64,000 bases of DNA from Telopea speciosissima (GCF_018873765.1 NC_057917.1:56044464-56108463); one strand, 5' to 3'; positions 23,301-38,300 are shown, numbered from the stretch's first letter. Notes: generated by a model from the sequence alone, not told the origin. A program made the numbers and translations.

Positions 23301-26300
23301 CTTAATGAATGAAGCTAATATGTGTGTTGAGAATCACTCTCAACACACACAATCGATTCTCCCATTCTCTTCTCTTCTTCTCATCTCTTCTCTCCTTCTT
23401 CTTCTTCTTTCGTATACTCTTCTCTTACCGCATTCGATCTACCTTTGAGTTTCAACTTGGTATCGAGCCAACATCTCCGGTTTGAGAGTCGGCTGAGCTC
23501 ATCCTCATCTTCTCCTCTCTTTGGAACCCTATAAATGTAAAGGGGGTTCCATTGAGGCTGTATATGTGAAACCTATACTCCTTACATCTTGGGAGTGGTA
23601 TTCCCTAAGTTGGAGAGAGTTTCAGAGCCGCAAGGTGACTTGAAGCAATGGAGGAAGACGGCAAGTTACCGCCACTTGTGAAGCTTCTTCTTGGTTCTCC
23701 TTCTCTTCTCCACATCTTGGCATGAGACCTATTGGAGTTGCATCGCCTAGGGGTGTTGTTTCGCACCCCAAAGCTCTTGGTTGTTGAAAAGAAATGCTGT
23801 CTTTGCTAGATGTTTTTGAAGACTTGAAACCAGGCTCTGTTTTCCGCCACCTAGGAGTGTCTTAGTTTCGATTCTGCCTTTGGCAGCTTGGATGACCTTG
23901 GAACTTGTCCCATTTGTGTCGTATGGGAGTGCTTTTTGAAGCCCTAAGCGCCCGCCCTTGAAGGTGGAGGGTCGGAGGATCGCACGTTTTTTTTATCACA
24001 CAGTACGTATCGCTGCTCTGTTTTTTGTCTTCCGAGGTCCTGTATTGGATGGCTGAATGTGATAGTATTACATCTTGATACACTTATTGGGTATTATGGA
24101 CTAAAGGTTCTTGGCTACTAGCAGAATTTGGTTTGAGTTATACAAGTTTTGCTCTTCATATGCTTGCTGTTTTTAGGCTTGGCCTCACCTTGTGGTTTGG
24201 TTGATTTGGGACCATATTTTGTATTGGTCTGTCTCCTTGTTTTGGGTTGAGTATACTCCCACTTGCGCAAACAATTTATATTGATTGTTGAAGTATTTGC
24301 CTATTATGTCCTCGTGTCCGGACAAGATTCGAGGTCAGTGGACCAATTACAGCCCGGCAGCCCAAGTGGTGGTTTCCCAACCATGGCTTCCTTTGATAAC
24401 CCCAACACCCGATCTCGCTTGTGAAGTTGGACAATACCAACTATTTGGATTGGTCCCGTTCGTGAAGTTGTCTCTACGTAGTAGGGGAAGTTGGGGTACA
24501 TTCGGGTCTATCACGCTCCTGCTACTATCGATGCAGTTATCTCAAGTGGGAGACCGAAAACTCCACCGTCATGACTTGGCTGATCTTTTCCATGAAACCC
24601 GAGATAGGTCGGAGATTTATGAGTAAGGAGACCGCTAAAGATATTTGGGATGGTGTATCCAGAATTTTTGATAGAGTTGGAGATTCCACGAAAGTGTATC
24701 AAATTCTCCAAAAATCATTCATATGAAACAGGGTGATAGGAGTATATCTCGAGTACTACAACTCGTTATTAGCTTGTGGGAGGAGTATGATCATTATACC
24801 AATCTCCAGTTGTCCAATGCCGAGGATCGGCAAAAGTCTACAGGAGCCAAGAAAAGGAAAGGATCCTTATTTTGCTTGGTGGTCTTAACTCGAATATGAG
24901 CCCTTCGCAAGAAATCTTAGGGAGGTCTCCATTTCCATCTCTCGGATGATGTGTGCAGTTATTTGCAAAGTGAGGAAACCCGGAGGACCACTATGGATAT
25001 TGTACCATCAATAGAGAGGTTCGCTCTTGTTTCCAGTTCCCAAAAAGACTGGAAAAGTGGGGAAAGGCCGTGAGAGATACAAATGTGACCATTGTGGCAA
25101 GCTTGGACATACCAAGGACCAGTCTTGGGATCTTCATGGGCAGCCCCTGGTATGCGTGGTAGTTCATCTCATGCCCGTGGAGGCAAGCGAGGGGAGCTAA
25201 GGCTCGTCTCAGTGACATCCGAGTCCGAGCCACTGGACCGCAGCCGCTCCCGATTCCCTCTCACAGGATGATATTGCAGCCCTACGTCGGTTGATGTCTC
25301 ACCTGGAGGGTCGCCATCGGTTCTAGCTCGGAGGGTTGACTATACTCGCCTCGCTCTGCAGGTCTCATCTCGCTACCCCTCATCGCATCCACTGGATCAT
25401 TGACTCGGAGCTTCCGATCACATTGGTATGTCCCAGTTCTATGATTCCTATTCCATTTGTTCCGGCCGACAAGGTAAGGGTTGCGATGGTTCCCTTTCTC
25501 TGCCTCCTGGTAAGGGTAATGTGCGGGTTACTCCTTCTATTTCCTCGAGTCTGTCCTTCATGTTCCCGACTTTGCTACTAACCTATTATCGGTGAGTCAC
25601 CTAACCAAATCCTTACATTGTTGTGTCACTTTCTTTCCTTCTTATTGTGTCTTTCAGGATTTGGAGACAAAGAGGGTTATTCGCGGTGGGAACCGAGAAA
25701 GGAGGACTCTATCTTCTTGAGCCACGCCACCGCTCAATCATCGCTGCAGCTTATGTTTGTGGTCGGCACGACCGGAGTGCTTGAGTCTGTTATGCTTTGG
25801 CATCAACGTTTGGTCATCCCTCTTTTGTTGTTATGAGGAGACACTTAGCCCACTTGTTTACTTCCTTTCCTGCATCTTATGTTTTTCAGTGTGAATCTTG
25901 TATTTTTGTTAAACATTGTCGCACATCTTATCCTTATCGTGGTAATAGATCTATCGCACCTTTTTCCCTTGTTCATACCGATGTTTGGGGGCCTTCTCCT
26001 ACTACTTCCTTATCCGGTTTTCGTTATTTTGTTTCATTTGTGGATGACTATTCTCGGTCTACTTGGACTATTTTGTTAAAACAAAAGAGTGATGTTTGTG
26101 ATGCTTTTAAGGAGTTTTATCACTTTATCGTACTCGATTTGGTACTCACATCAAAATTGTTAGATCCGATAAGGGGGTGAGTACATGTATGGGGGCTCCA
26201 ACAATTCTTTTCTCGATAAGGGCATCATCCATCAATCGGCTTGGTTGACACCCCAAAAAATGGGGTGGCTGAACAAAACCGCCATTTGCTGGAAATCACT

Positions 26301-29300
26301 AGGGTCTTCTCTTTGGTATGCACGTGCCTAAGACCTTCCGGTCCGATGCCCTTCTTACGCTTGCCTTTCTTATTAACTGGATGCCAAGTCCACTCCTTGG
26401 CTCCAAATCCCCCTCGCTCTTCTTTCTCCTCAATCCTCAGCTTTTTCCTTGTCTCCACGCGTCTTTGGTTGTGTTTGTTATGTACATGTCAACAAATCAG
26501 CCCGCACCAAGCTTGATCCCAAAGCTCTCAAGTGCATCTTCTTAGGCTACTCCGATTCCACTAAAGGGTATAAGTGCTACCATCCTTCTTCCCGAGGCGA
26601 TTTCTCTCCAAAGATGTCATCTTCTTTGAGTCTATTCCTTTTTTTCTTCTTCCCTCGCCATTACATTCCTGCTGGGGGAGAGTATTAGCATGAACAGAAT
26701 GCGGATGTCATTCCCTTCCTATCTCCTTTACCTACCTCTACTTCCCCATTTCTATTTGATATTGGAAAGTATAAAGAAGTGGATGTTGTGGATGATGCTG
26801 ATGTTGATGGTATTGGTGATGGTGATGCTAGCAGACAAAAGGAATACAAGGGGATAAGATTTAAAGAAGATGGTGTATTCACAAGAGGTGAATGCTTGTT
26901 GAAGGAAAAAGGGAAGCAACCATGGTACAAGCGACCTTGCCAAAACCCCTCTTTGGATCCACATCCTCGCCTCATCCTCTTGATCAGGTAATTCCTCTCC
27001 TTCGAATTAAATCTTCCCATTGCTATTAGAAAGGGGAAGAGAACCCGTACTAATCCCATAGCATTTGTTTCCTATAACTCCATTTCTCCTACAGGTGTTG
27101 CTTTTTCCACTGCTCTTGAGTCTTCTTCTATTCCCAAAAATGTCACAGAGGCCTTATCCAATCCAAAATGGATGCAAGCAATGACTGAGGAAATGGTGGC
27201 TCTAGAGAAGAACAATACTTGGACACTTGTTGATCTTCCCAAGGGGAGAACTCCATTGGATGTAGATGGGTTTATACAATCAAGTATAGATCCGATGGTA
27301 CAGTGGAAAGGTACAAAGCTCGGCTGGTTGCTAAAGGGTATAGTCAGTGTATGGCATAGACTACCAGGAGACTTTTGCCCTCGTAGCCAAGCATAACTCC
27401 ATCAGGGTTCTTCTTTCAAGAGCAGCCAATAAAGATTGGCCTATGTACCAATTAGATGTGAAGAATGCATTTCTTCATGGAGATTTAGCAGGTTGTGTAC
27501 ATGCAGCCTCCACCTGGTTTTAAGTGTCCCTCATTGAAGGGAAAGTGTGTTTGTTGAAGAAAGCTCTTTATGGCCTAAAGCGTCTCCTAAGGCCTGGTTT
27601 GAGAGATTTAGACAAGCCATTCAAGAATAGGTATTCCCAGTCAAGTGACCACACCTTGTTTATCAGAGAGGTAATGGTACATTATGCTCTCATTGTCTAT
27701 GTTGATGACATTGTGGTGACTGGGAATGATGTTGCGAGATAGATAGATTGAAGTCTTATCTCAGCTAAACAGTTTGAGATCAAAGACCTTGGAATCTTAA
27801 AATACTTCTTGGGTATTGAGGTATCTAGATCAAGGAAAGGGATCAACATTTGCCAAAGGAAATTTGTCTTGGATCTTCCGAAAGAGACAGGGATGATGGG
27901 GTGCAAACCAACTACTTCCCCATTGATCCGAATCATAAACTTGGTGATGAATGTGGTTCTTCTCTTATAGATGCAAGCAAGTACCGAGAGGTTAGTTGGG
28001 AAACTAATCTATCTCTCCCTAACTCGACCGACATCTCTTATGCGTTGGAGTGGTGAGTCAGTTCATGCATGCTCCCAGGGTGGACATCCGGATGCGTATA
28101 TCGCATCATCAAATACTTGAAATCCTGTCCAGGAAAGGGCCTTTTATTTGCCAGGCATGACCATTTACTGATTGAAGACTACAGATGCGATTGGGCTGGT
28201 TCGTCTCCGACAGGAGATCTACTTCAGGTATTGTACCTTCTGGGTGGTAATCTAGTTACCTGGAGGAGCAAGAAACAACCAGTTGTTACTCGATCTAGTG
28301 CTGAGGCCGAGTTTAGGGCCATGGCCCATGGAGTATGTGAGCTTATATGGCTAAAACGACTTCTTCACGATTTGTGCTTTGAAACTGAAGAGCCAATGAG
28401 ACTTTATTGTGACAACAAAGCTGCCATAAGCATTGCCCATAATCCGGTTCAACATGATCGAACCAAGCATATTGAGGTCGATCGTCACTTCATCAAAGAG
28501 AAGTTGGATTGGTGCATTTGTACTCCCTTTGTGAAAACAGTGATCAAGTAGCGGATATCTTCACCAAGGGTCTCTCTTCTAGTCTATTTAGTACTCTATT
28601 GTGCAAGCTGGGAATGTATGACATTTATTCTCCAGCTTGAGGGGGAGTGTTAGAGTTGTTAGAATATCTTGTATAGGGGTAGTTCTGTCATTGTCTAGTT
28701 ATAAGACATGACTAAGTTGTATTTTTACTTTATTGTCTTATTTCTCCTTACCTCCCTAGGGAGGCTTGTGTAATTTGGAAGACTTAATGAATGAAGCTAA
28801 TATGTGTGTTGAGAATCACTCTCAACACACACAATCGATTCTCCCAATCTCTTCTCTTCTTCTCATCTCTTCTCTCCTTCTTCTTCTTCTTGCTGTATAC
28901 TCTTCTCTTACCAGATTCGATCTACCTTTGAGTTTCAACTATACGATCCTAGTGGGCTGGTCCAACAGCCAAACCCAAGCTGAAATGTAACTGAGCCATG
29001 GATTAAACCTGCAACTGGCGGAAATCTGGGCAGAAAACAGACCCAACGAAACTGGGCTATGCTTAGACAGTTCCTTCATTCATCAAGGAGACACATTTGA
29101 AGCATGGAAAGGACCTCTATACAATGCTATTGAGCTATTCCAAGCTCCAAAGACATGCCGAGAAAGGGACTGACCTGGCCTGCAATCTTGAGCTGGCAGA
29201 AACCCAGGTTTCTGCTTGATTCATTTCAAAATAACTTCAATAGAGCTCTACGGTAGCTCAAGGTCCATCTTCAATCATCTAAATAGGTTGTAGAGAACCT

Positions 29301-32300
29301 ATTTCATATTACTTTAGCAACGGATTTACATAGGAACCTCTTCTTTGAAATCCTTTGAGTTCTAGGATCTCAAAGAGAGGGAAAAAATGTGAAAAGAGTG
29401 GTGATACGACTCTCAAACCTAAAGCTTTGATACCAAGTTGGATTTTAGGTTAAGAATGTAGGTAAGGGAAGAGGAAGAAGATGGAGGAGAGGAAGAGAAG
29501 AAGAAGAGACCAAGAGAACGAAGGAACAATATTTCGGTTGTAATGTTAGGTTGTGAGAGAGAGATCTCTCCACACCTATATTGATTCATTAGTAGAAGTA
29601 GTAGAATTACATACACCTCCCTAAGGAGGTAAACAGTAAAAAAGGTAAAAAGATAGAAATTACATATTAAGGCAACTAGTCAACAGGCTAGTTCCCAAAC
29701 TACCCTTAGAACAAAACAATTAGTAACTCTAACAATATACACACATGTATAAAAGAAAAAGGCAACATAGTAGGAGTTGCAGTCACAATGGAATGTTCTT
29801 CTGATTGATCTTTTGTGCCTGAGAGTTAGAAAAGAAGAGATTGAATAGATGTTCTAGTTCTAGAGAGGACCAGTTCTACTCCACTCCTTGTAATGGTTGG
29901 TACTCCATAGTAGTCAACCCACATCATTGCCCAATAAGTATTCTTATCCAAGTAGTCACATTCACACGTGACATGTAGAAGTGATGAAACACATGGCACA
30001 TTTATTTGGAACATCTGTGAGTAAACTTGGCAGTAGTTGAATATTAAGTAAAGGGGTTGGGGTTATTGGTTTTGCTGTACATGTGGGGGTTGGTGGTGAA
30101 TCGAGCTGTGGAGGGAGAGTGGACTGGGACTGGATGGCTTCTGCACTAGAAACAGGACTTAGGGTGGGCAACACATGTCTAGGGAGCCACTTGCGACAAC
30201 TAAAAGTAACTATTAGTGCACAAAAGCCAACACGGGTTACTAAGAGATCAAATCTTGGTTCCATATATTTAATTAATTTCCAAATTTAAAAGTAAGCAAA
30301 AAATTGCAGATTTCGTGCTATTTGATGCATTATTTCACAAATAGATTCATGAATTGCAAGGAATCATGTCTCTTGCATGTTATTGCATGATATTCATACG
30401 AGTTGTACCCAAAAAAGTGGAAAAAAAAATGCTAGGAACCTGCAAAATGGAGGGTGTGAAAGATGCCTGTGGTGACCTCCAGATCTGGCAATTCAGGCTG
30501 GTGGATGGATAGGACTTAGGAGTGGGTAGTTTCGGGTGTTGTTGGTTGGTCTACAAATCTATTCCAACTATCAACGAATTCCTAGGATTTTTGGTGGAAG
30601 AGGGGTTGTAATTCTTTCTACTTCTTGAGGTAGAATGAAAGACCGAGAGGCTCAATTAGAAGGAATTTTTGCTCTGTTAGATGTATGAAGCACCCAAAAA
30701 ATGGTAAGGCCCTTAAAATTTCAGGCCGATTGGACTTCAGACATAGGAGATCAAAGCAAGGGAAGAAATCTGTAAAAACACAATACGAGTTGCAGGTTTT
30801 ATAGCTGGATCAGTTGGATTGGTCGATCTGTATTGGTATCTGATTCCCGACCTGATCAGGCTAGTTGTGCTAGGATCAGTCAGGCATTGGTATCAAACAG
30901 CTGATACCGATACATATTGCTCGATCCGATCCGATCTTGATACCTAAAACCATGGAAGAGGGAAAGAAAAGAACAGAAGAAATAAGGAAGGGAAAGGGAA
31001 GCTTAAAGCTTACCAGAAGGAGAGATGCTGATACGTATCGGCCAATCTGATCCCGATACCCAAAACCATGGAAAAGGGAAAGAAAAGAAGAGAAGAAAAA
31101 AGGAAGGGAGAGGGAATCTTCAAGCTTATCGGAAGGAGAGAGGATTGATGAGGAAGCAAGGAACGATCACACAGCCGACTTCGGTCCAACCAGTTATGGT
31201 CTGCAACTCAAAAAAAAATTATTCAATCATCTCCAATATTCCATCGTTGGGTTACATAGTATGAATAGGAAGAAATCCAAGTCAAACTAGAAACCTATTC
31301 ATCTAGGAAACTAAAACAAAATAGGAAATTACTCAAACAAATCTCCTATGTAGCGACCGCAACAATGCAAAAGAAAATGCAATTATAAATTTATCCCCTA
31401 ATAACTAAATAAAACCCTACCCAACCCCTTTGGACCAAAAACCCATTGTATGTCCTGTTCTTCTCTGTCTGGACTCTGGATTTCCAGATCGGGCCATGCT
31501 GCTCTAGCCATGATATTGCTTGACATTATCTTGGTAGGACCGGCATGACCCACTACGGAAACCCAAACGCAACTGGCCCAATCAGAGTTTTTTTATCTAA
31601 TAAGGACTGGTAGTAACTTATTTAGTGAGTTGAGGTTAATGATGTAACATTTATTTTATTCATTGAGAGATAGCTATGTAGGAGATCTGCTTTGAGTTGT
31701 TAGTTGTTAGTTTCCTAGTTAGAATTAGTTTCTATTTTCTGTCGGAGCCTTTTATTCCTATATAAATACATGTAACTTCATCGTTGGAGATTAGGGTTGA
31801 TTTGATTTGAGTTGTTGTGGAACCAAGGATTGGCCGTGGGTTCCTTCCCTACAATTTCAGAACCTCCCTTCTCAGGTGTCTCTGTTTTCTTCCTTCTTAT
31901 TCCTCTTTCTTTGCCTTTTCTGTCTTAGCAATAACAGCAACCACAAAGGCTGGTGTCAATCTCTCTCTCTCCTTCTCTTCTTGTCAGATCTTGTGTATTT
32001 GTTCTTCACCCTAGGGCGAGTCAATTCCCAGAGAATCAGACCCAAAAGTTAACCCATTCTTGAGAACCAAACCTGCAACAAGGGTAGGTCTGGGTTCTTT
32101 CAGTCGAGTCGGTTTGCAGAGTATAATATTTTATTGTTCCTTGATTTTGGGTTCTGCTAATGACTGCATTCAAGAGACCTGTGTATTGAGATTCTTCACC
32201 TTAAGTTTCAGGTTGATCAGAGTTTTCTTGAGTGATTTATCATTTTGGAAAAAAGGGTGGGTTATCGCTGGCTGTTGTTCGAAGGTTGAAGATGACTTTG

Positions 32301-35300
32301 ACCTTGGTGTCATTATTTATTTCTCACCAAAAGTCATCCTTTTCCAAAATGCTCTTCCTCTTTATCTTTATATCCTACTTATATTCTTGTTTTATGTTAA
32401 TGCCTAGTCTGCCTATTCTCTTTGAATATGAATTCCTTTATGTCCCAACCCCTAGTTATCTACTAAGAAGCCTTTACTATGCTGTTTATTTACGATTCTG
32501 CCACTCCCTTTCTAAACTTTGAAATAATCATACAATTGCCGTTGTCTTCCATCTTTTGGTTATTATTCCTTTGGGTGGAGCCATAAGCCAGTCGAACCAG
32601 GGTTTCTACCCCCAGATTACATCAATTGGTATCACAGCTGAAAGTTCTCATTCCTTCTCTTTACCGTGGCCAATAGTGAGGTCTTCCAGTAGCCTAACTC
32701 CTATAAGGATGGAACAAGGTTTGATATTGCCAACCTGACGGACTGTATTGATACCCTTTACATGAGTGTCAGTTCCTTTCAAATTATGATGACATCCTTG
32801 CAAACTTCTATTGACCTTTTGCTATCTTCAGATAAAAGAAAGTCTCTCATTCAATCTGGTTTTTCTTCCAATTCTATTCCAAGGGCTTGTCTTATTTGCA
32901 TCTCCACCACCATTGCTGTCACATTTTATACCACCCCATCGCCACATTTTACACCACAACCATATGGGGCTGGTTGACCTTTTGTTGGTCTCTATGGAGC
33001 TGCAAGAGGAGTCAAATTAGTTGTCCTTGATTTTTACGGGGAGAATATTCCAGTGAAAAATGTGAACTATATTAATAGCCTGGAGACTTTCTTTCGATCG
33101 TATGGGTTGACAAAGACTAGAAAGATTTTATTTGTTAAAGCCAAACTGAAGATTACAGCTCATGTCTGGTGGATCAAATACCAGCGGCAGCGATAGAATA
33201 AGAATTGTGGCATCGTTGGTAAATATTTTGGTTGAAATGTGAGAGGCCATGAACTAGTGATTTTTGCCTACTGACAAGAAGCAGTGCATATGCATCCCAA
33301 GTTCACTCAGTTGAGGCAAGACAACATGACTGTTGAGGAATATGTTGTAAAATCTTACTAGTTTAGCCACTCGGTTTGATTTTGAGTGGGACAAAGAGGT
33401 TTTGCTGGCACAGTTTCAGATTGCTTTGCACCTCAGATTAGTGCTGCATTGGATTCTAGTTGACTACCTATGATGGAGGATGCTGCACAAGTAGCATGTC
33501 AGGTGGAGTACAGTCTGAAAAGGCCTTACAATCGGAGGAGCTTCCTAGATACCTTCCCTAAAGGTGATAGTACAAGCATGCAACCTCCTCCACCAAAGAA
33601 GTCCTTTAGCAAGCGACATGTTAGTGGTTCCTCTATGGCATCTTCACGACCAAACCGCCCTTACTCTCAACCTCATGGTTTTATCAAATCTTTTGTGATG
33701 ACAAAGGCTGCGATTCAACGCTTCATGAGCAAGGGATGCAGGCGTGTCTCTGCTCAATAACCCAACCGTTTGGTAGCTTGCATTGACAAGGATTCTTTCA
33801 TACCTCTTGCTTCAGAAGAGCCACAGAATTCTGAGACAATTTATTTGGAGGCAGAGCGTGAGCCTGGTGAAGGTAACAGTGATAAAGAACAACTCCTCTG
33901 CTATGTTCTTCATCCACTTTTGACCACTCACAAGGTTTTTGAGGGAGAAGATTGTTGCCGCAACTATATTTTCCAGACCTGACTGAAGTATAGCGACCAT
34001 GATTTGTAACATGGTGATTGGCAGAGGCAATTGCACAAATTTCATCTCTGAAATCTCTATTCATAAATTTGGGTTGATGACAGAGTATATTTGATAAGGC
34101 ACCGCCTGCGTATCCAAGCTTTTTTTTGGGTCCAAGGTGACAACACACCTTGTTGACACTTCAGGAGCTTATGTTGATCATGGTTATTGTTGGGATAAGG
34201 CTGAGTTGTTATTGTTGTTTTTGGATGAATGTGCTTATATTATATCCTATTCTTTGTTTATTATATGTTGATTTTCTCATATTCGATCATTACTAGCATT
34301 AATATATCATATTGCATTGATATGGCTTCTATGTTTCATATAAGCATACTATAAAATTGTCATAGCTATATTACATATAGTCAAGGATTTAAGTATCTGT
34401 GTTAGGTATCGTATCAGAGGGGTGATTTTAGGAGACGTATCGTAATGTATTGGAGTGATGCAAGATACACTAAAGATATGCATGGAAATGGGCAAGAAAT
34501 GCATAGATGTGCTTATGATACATATAAAATACAGTTTTGAAGCATAAAACACTTTATTATGCAATATGTAATATATCAGCTTGATGCAAGGATTTGAGTC
34601 GTTTTTCCTAATCTAGTGATGCATAACAGAACAAAAAATTAAGACAAAAATATTATTTGAGCACCACCCAAAAAAAAAAAGAGATCTACAACTTTACCTT
34701 TTTTTCTCGCACAAATCTATTTTGATCCATGATTTGAACATTGTATGTCCCCAAAACTTGTTGAAATGGTGAAGATTAGAGTCGTTTTTAATGTTAGATG
34801 ATTTTCTTTAACTCATATCGAGGAGAATAATAAATTTCCAAGTCCTTCGGTTGCTCTCAGTTTCGTTTCTCACTCACGGTTTTTGTTTTGCATGTTTAAA
34901 GGAGGCGTATCTTACCTATATCGGATTGTATCATATCATATCGGTCCCGTATCGATTGATCCAAACACTTTCTTTGGAAAATAAGTGTCGCATCAGATTG
35001 TATCGTATTGATACGGTCCGATGCTTTTAACCTTTTGTATAGTCATTTACTGCTGCACACCTAGGCGCCCCTCCAATTGCTTGGGTCGTCTAGTCGCCAT
35101 GGCAAATATGCGATATAGCCACATCCTAGTGATGCAGCACCAAGTAGGAAGAAGAAGAAGAAGAAGTCCTGACATTAGGGCTTAGTTAGGGAGCCATAGC
35201 TTAGGTTTACATTCTAGTATTTCCTTTCCATACTTAGTTTATTTTCTGTTATTTAAATTGAACTGGTTTAAATTGGTTGCATCCAATTGGTTCAATTTGG

Positions 35301-38300
35301 GTCAATTTAAGTTATTTAGCTTAGTGTTTTTTTAACTTAATAGTAGGGGTAGTTAGGACATTTTACAGTTTTAATTACTAGCTTTTGAATTATACTCCTT
35401 CCCTTCCATGATTTAAGTGAGGAGGTGTTTAAGTTGTATTAGGAATTGGCCCTTGGCCTTTAATTATAAAAGAACAGATCGTGGGAGGCTCCCTCACAGA
35501 TTATTTGAATTAAAATTTCGAGCTTTGCTTGTTGGCTGCCAGTGTTGCTGCTCCTTGCTCCTTTGTGAGTGTGTATCCTTGTGGATTTCAAGGTGGAAAG
35601 GGACTGGTGGAATCCGGTTGACTCCTTACGCCATGACGGCTGGGAGGATCTTCTTCAGCTGGAAGGTGGGTTTATCCTTCTACCACATAGCTGCTGCCTC
35701 CATTGAAGAGCTCCTGTAACTGCAAGTAAGTTTGAAGCCCCATCCCCATTCATCTTCTCCTAATCCTCTATAACCTTCCCCCCCCCCCCCCCCCGAATCG
35801 ATCCCCTTTTATTTCTATTTGAATTCCATAAACCCTAGCTAGTCTTTATTCTGTCCAGACCTGTTCCCTCATTAGATTACCATCAAAATCAAACTTCAGC
35901 CCCCTTGTTACATCCCATCCACTCGATCCAGCTTTGAGTCCCATCCATCCATCACAACCCTAAGTTCTGCCATCTCCCACAAAACCCCAAAAACCCTAAT
36001 TTATGTAAAAATCAATTCAGCCATCAGAAAACCTTCAAATTACAAGCAAACATCCTCCTCCCTGTCCCTAATATTCAACCAAAAGCCTTACTCCAATCTC
36101 CAACTACAAACCCAAAATTCAAGTGTTTTCCTAATTTCTAAACCCGAAACCCTAATCCTAATTCTGCAGAATTTTCAAACCCATTCAAACCCTGTTATTT
36201 TTATATGATAATAACCCCCTAGACCTGCCCAACAAAACCATATAAACCTTATTGTCATTACCTCACCCTAACCCTAATTTTACCCTACATTACCCCTTCC
36301 TACTTCAGTCGGCCAGCATTGTTAGAGATCCTGATCCATTGGTTTCTAGTGGGAGTTATTCCTATCTAGGACTGCATTACCTAGTCCCTACAAGGTTGCA
36401 TTTACTTAAAGCGTACATGTATATGTTTCTTCCGTTAACTTTTTAATTCCAGTACGATGTAGTCTTTTCAAGTATTCTCGTGTAGTGAACAGTAGTTAGT
36501 GCAACATAGTTTAATTTAATTAAATAGTTTGTGCATCATTATTTAGTCATACATGTGGGAATAGGACATTCATAAAAGGGAGAATATTCGAAAACAAGCA
36601 TCTAGTAGAAAGACCGGTTCATCCGGGCAAGGTGGGTGCTTAACACCTTCCCACTCTTGTAACTTGAGCACTTACCCCGAATCTTTGACCAGACCAACCG
36701 AAGTCTCATAGCTCTTCTAGGGCTACACCAATGGGTCCTAGGCCCTAAACCTAGGTGGCGATTCCATTTCATTTTATTGTATGACCCCCATCCCCTGATA
36801 AATTGAACCATACCCTTGAGAAGACACATTCCTTCTCTCCTTCCAACCAAGGAGCAACATAAAACCCTCCCCGTGCCATTCGAGCGCCCCGGGAAAATAA
36901 CGGATCCTCACACCTTCCCAAATGGCTATTTTTTTCACTCATACTAGAGTTGTTCGGTTTGGGTTCTTCTTGCATGAGGCCTTCATGAAACATTTTCTAA
37001 TAGTGATAGGATCCTAAATGGGGGTTGGTAGAAAATCTCATTTCCCAAATCTCTAAATGGATACATTATTTATTCCTTTTCTATACTGTAAGTTGTCTGT
37101 AAATTGCTGGATTATTACTTGTTTGGCCTACATGTATTTGTAAGATTGGGTGTAGATGGTGATTCACATATTTCGTTCCCCAGAGAGAATGTATTACTCT
37201 TTTTTTTTGTTATAAAAAAATAAAAAAACTAGATAGATAGGGCCGTGATACATTCTGGAATATTGGTCAGAATGGATTACCTTCTCATTCAATCAAGTGA
37301 AACATCATCCAGTGAATGAAAGTTGTGCTATTGCAACCATCTTCTCTCTTGATAGGATCCTTCCTTTTTGCCCTAACAAAAAATCATAATTGGTTTTGTA
37401 CATGGTTGCATTTTTAGTTCAGTATCATTGCACCAATAATGATTCATGTACATTGCGTTAGATTAAAAGTGAAGCCTTTCTTTAGCCACATTAAAGTACT
37501 TTATGAATCAGAATATAACACCATATATATCTTCTCATGGGCCATACTTGAGAGTTGAGGGATTAAAATATGAATCAACATTCTTCTGAAGAGATTTTAA
37601 CCATTCTTATACTTATATGTAATTTTATCATTTGTTATTTTTTTCATTGTGAATATCTTCATATTTGATCTCTGCAGGCAGAGACACAAAACCTGCACCT
37701 TTGCAATATCTAGAAGCAGCCAGTTCACTATTCAGAAGAAAACAGAAAATGAAAATGATTTCACGTAATATAGCCAACTAACTCTTAGTTATAGGAAAAC
37801 CAGCTTTCTCAGTAGAAAATGTTGCTTATGTTAATCTTCAATCTTACACAAATTGATTTGACTTGAAGAATGACCATCCTTAGCAGGTTTATGGCCCTCC
37901 CCCCCTATTGCATTCTCTGAAAGCATGAACAATTCAAGTATCCAATTTCATATTGGAGAATACTTCAATCCCATTTGCACAATTGCACCAATACCAAATA
38001 GACCAAGTTTGGTTTGTCCTTGGAGTTGAGTACAGATTTTGATGCTATGAGCTTCATAATATTGTAAACCACCTGGAGGCTTAAATTCAGCAGTCATGCA
38101 CTAATGCTGGTTCCTCTTCCGTAATGAGATTAAAAAGAAAACAAGATATGTCCAGAAGAGTTTCTTAATGCCGGAGGATTCCTGATAATGGGTATGCTGT
38201 ACGTTAATCTGTAATCTGGAAGGCAATGAGAAGATTCTATGAGAAAGGTACTAAGATATGATTACCAATACTTCTACCCAACTACTGAAACAAAATGAAG

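Larger units (their letters stand above)
23166..28940 (+). mobile_element. Copia LTR retrotransposon 2, nested in Copia 1
   Basis: The LTRs are 23166-23457 and 28648-28940, flanked by the exact duplication ATACG (23161-23165 and 28941-28945). The primer-binding site TGGTATCGAGCC starts at 23458. The polypurine tract TTGAGGGGGAG ends at 28647. It lies in the leader between the 5' LTR and gag of Copia 1, in the opposite orientation, so it came later. Confidence 0.93.
15802..29734 (-). mobile_element. Copia LTR retrotransposon 1, with three nested insertions
   Basis: The LTRs are 15802-16082 (3') and 29436-29734 (5'). They are flanked by the same 5-bp duplication ATATA (15797-15801 and 29735-29739). 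A primer-binding site complementary to the initiator-Met tRNA end (TGGTATCAAAGC on the - strand) adjoins the 5' LTR at 29435. A G-rich polypurine tract adjoins the 3' LTR at 16083-16098. The LTRs differ by one 18-bp indel and about six substitutions by eye. Its leader is split by Copia 2, its gag by a 2007-bp hAT-like element, and its pol by a 366-bp hAT-like element. Confidence 0.93.

Noticed and set aside
37660-37760. Extra HRD3A exon after a TGCAG acceptor
   Set aside because: Exon 3 joins exon 4 in one Sel1 repeat without missing residues; the following sequence has stops.
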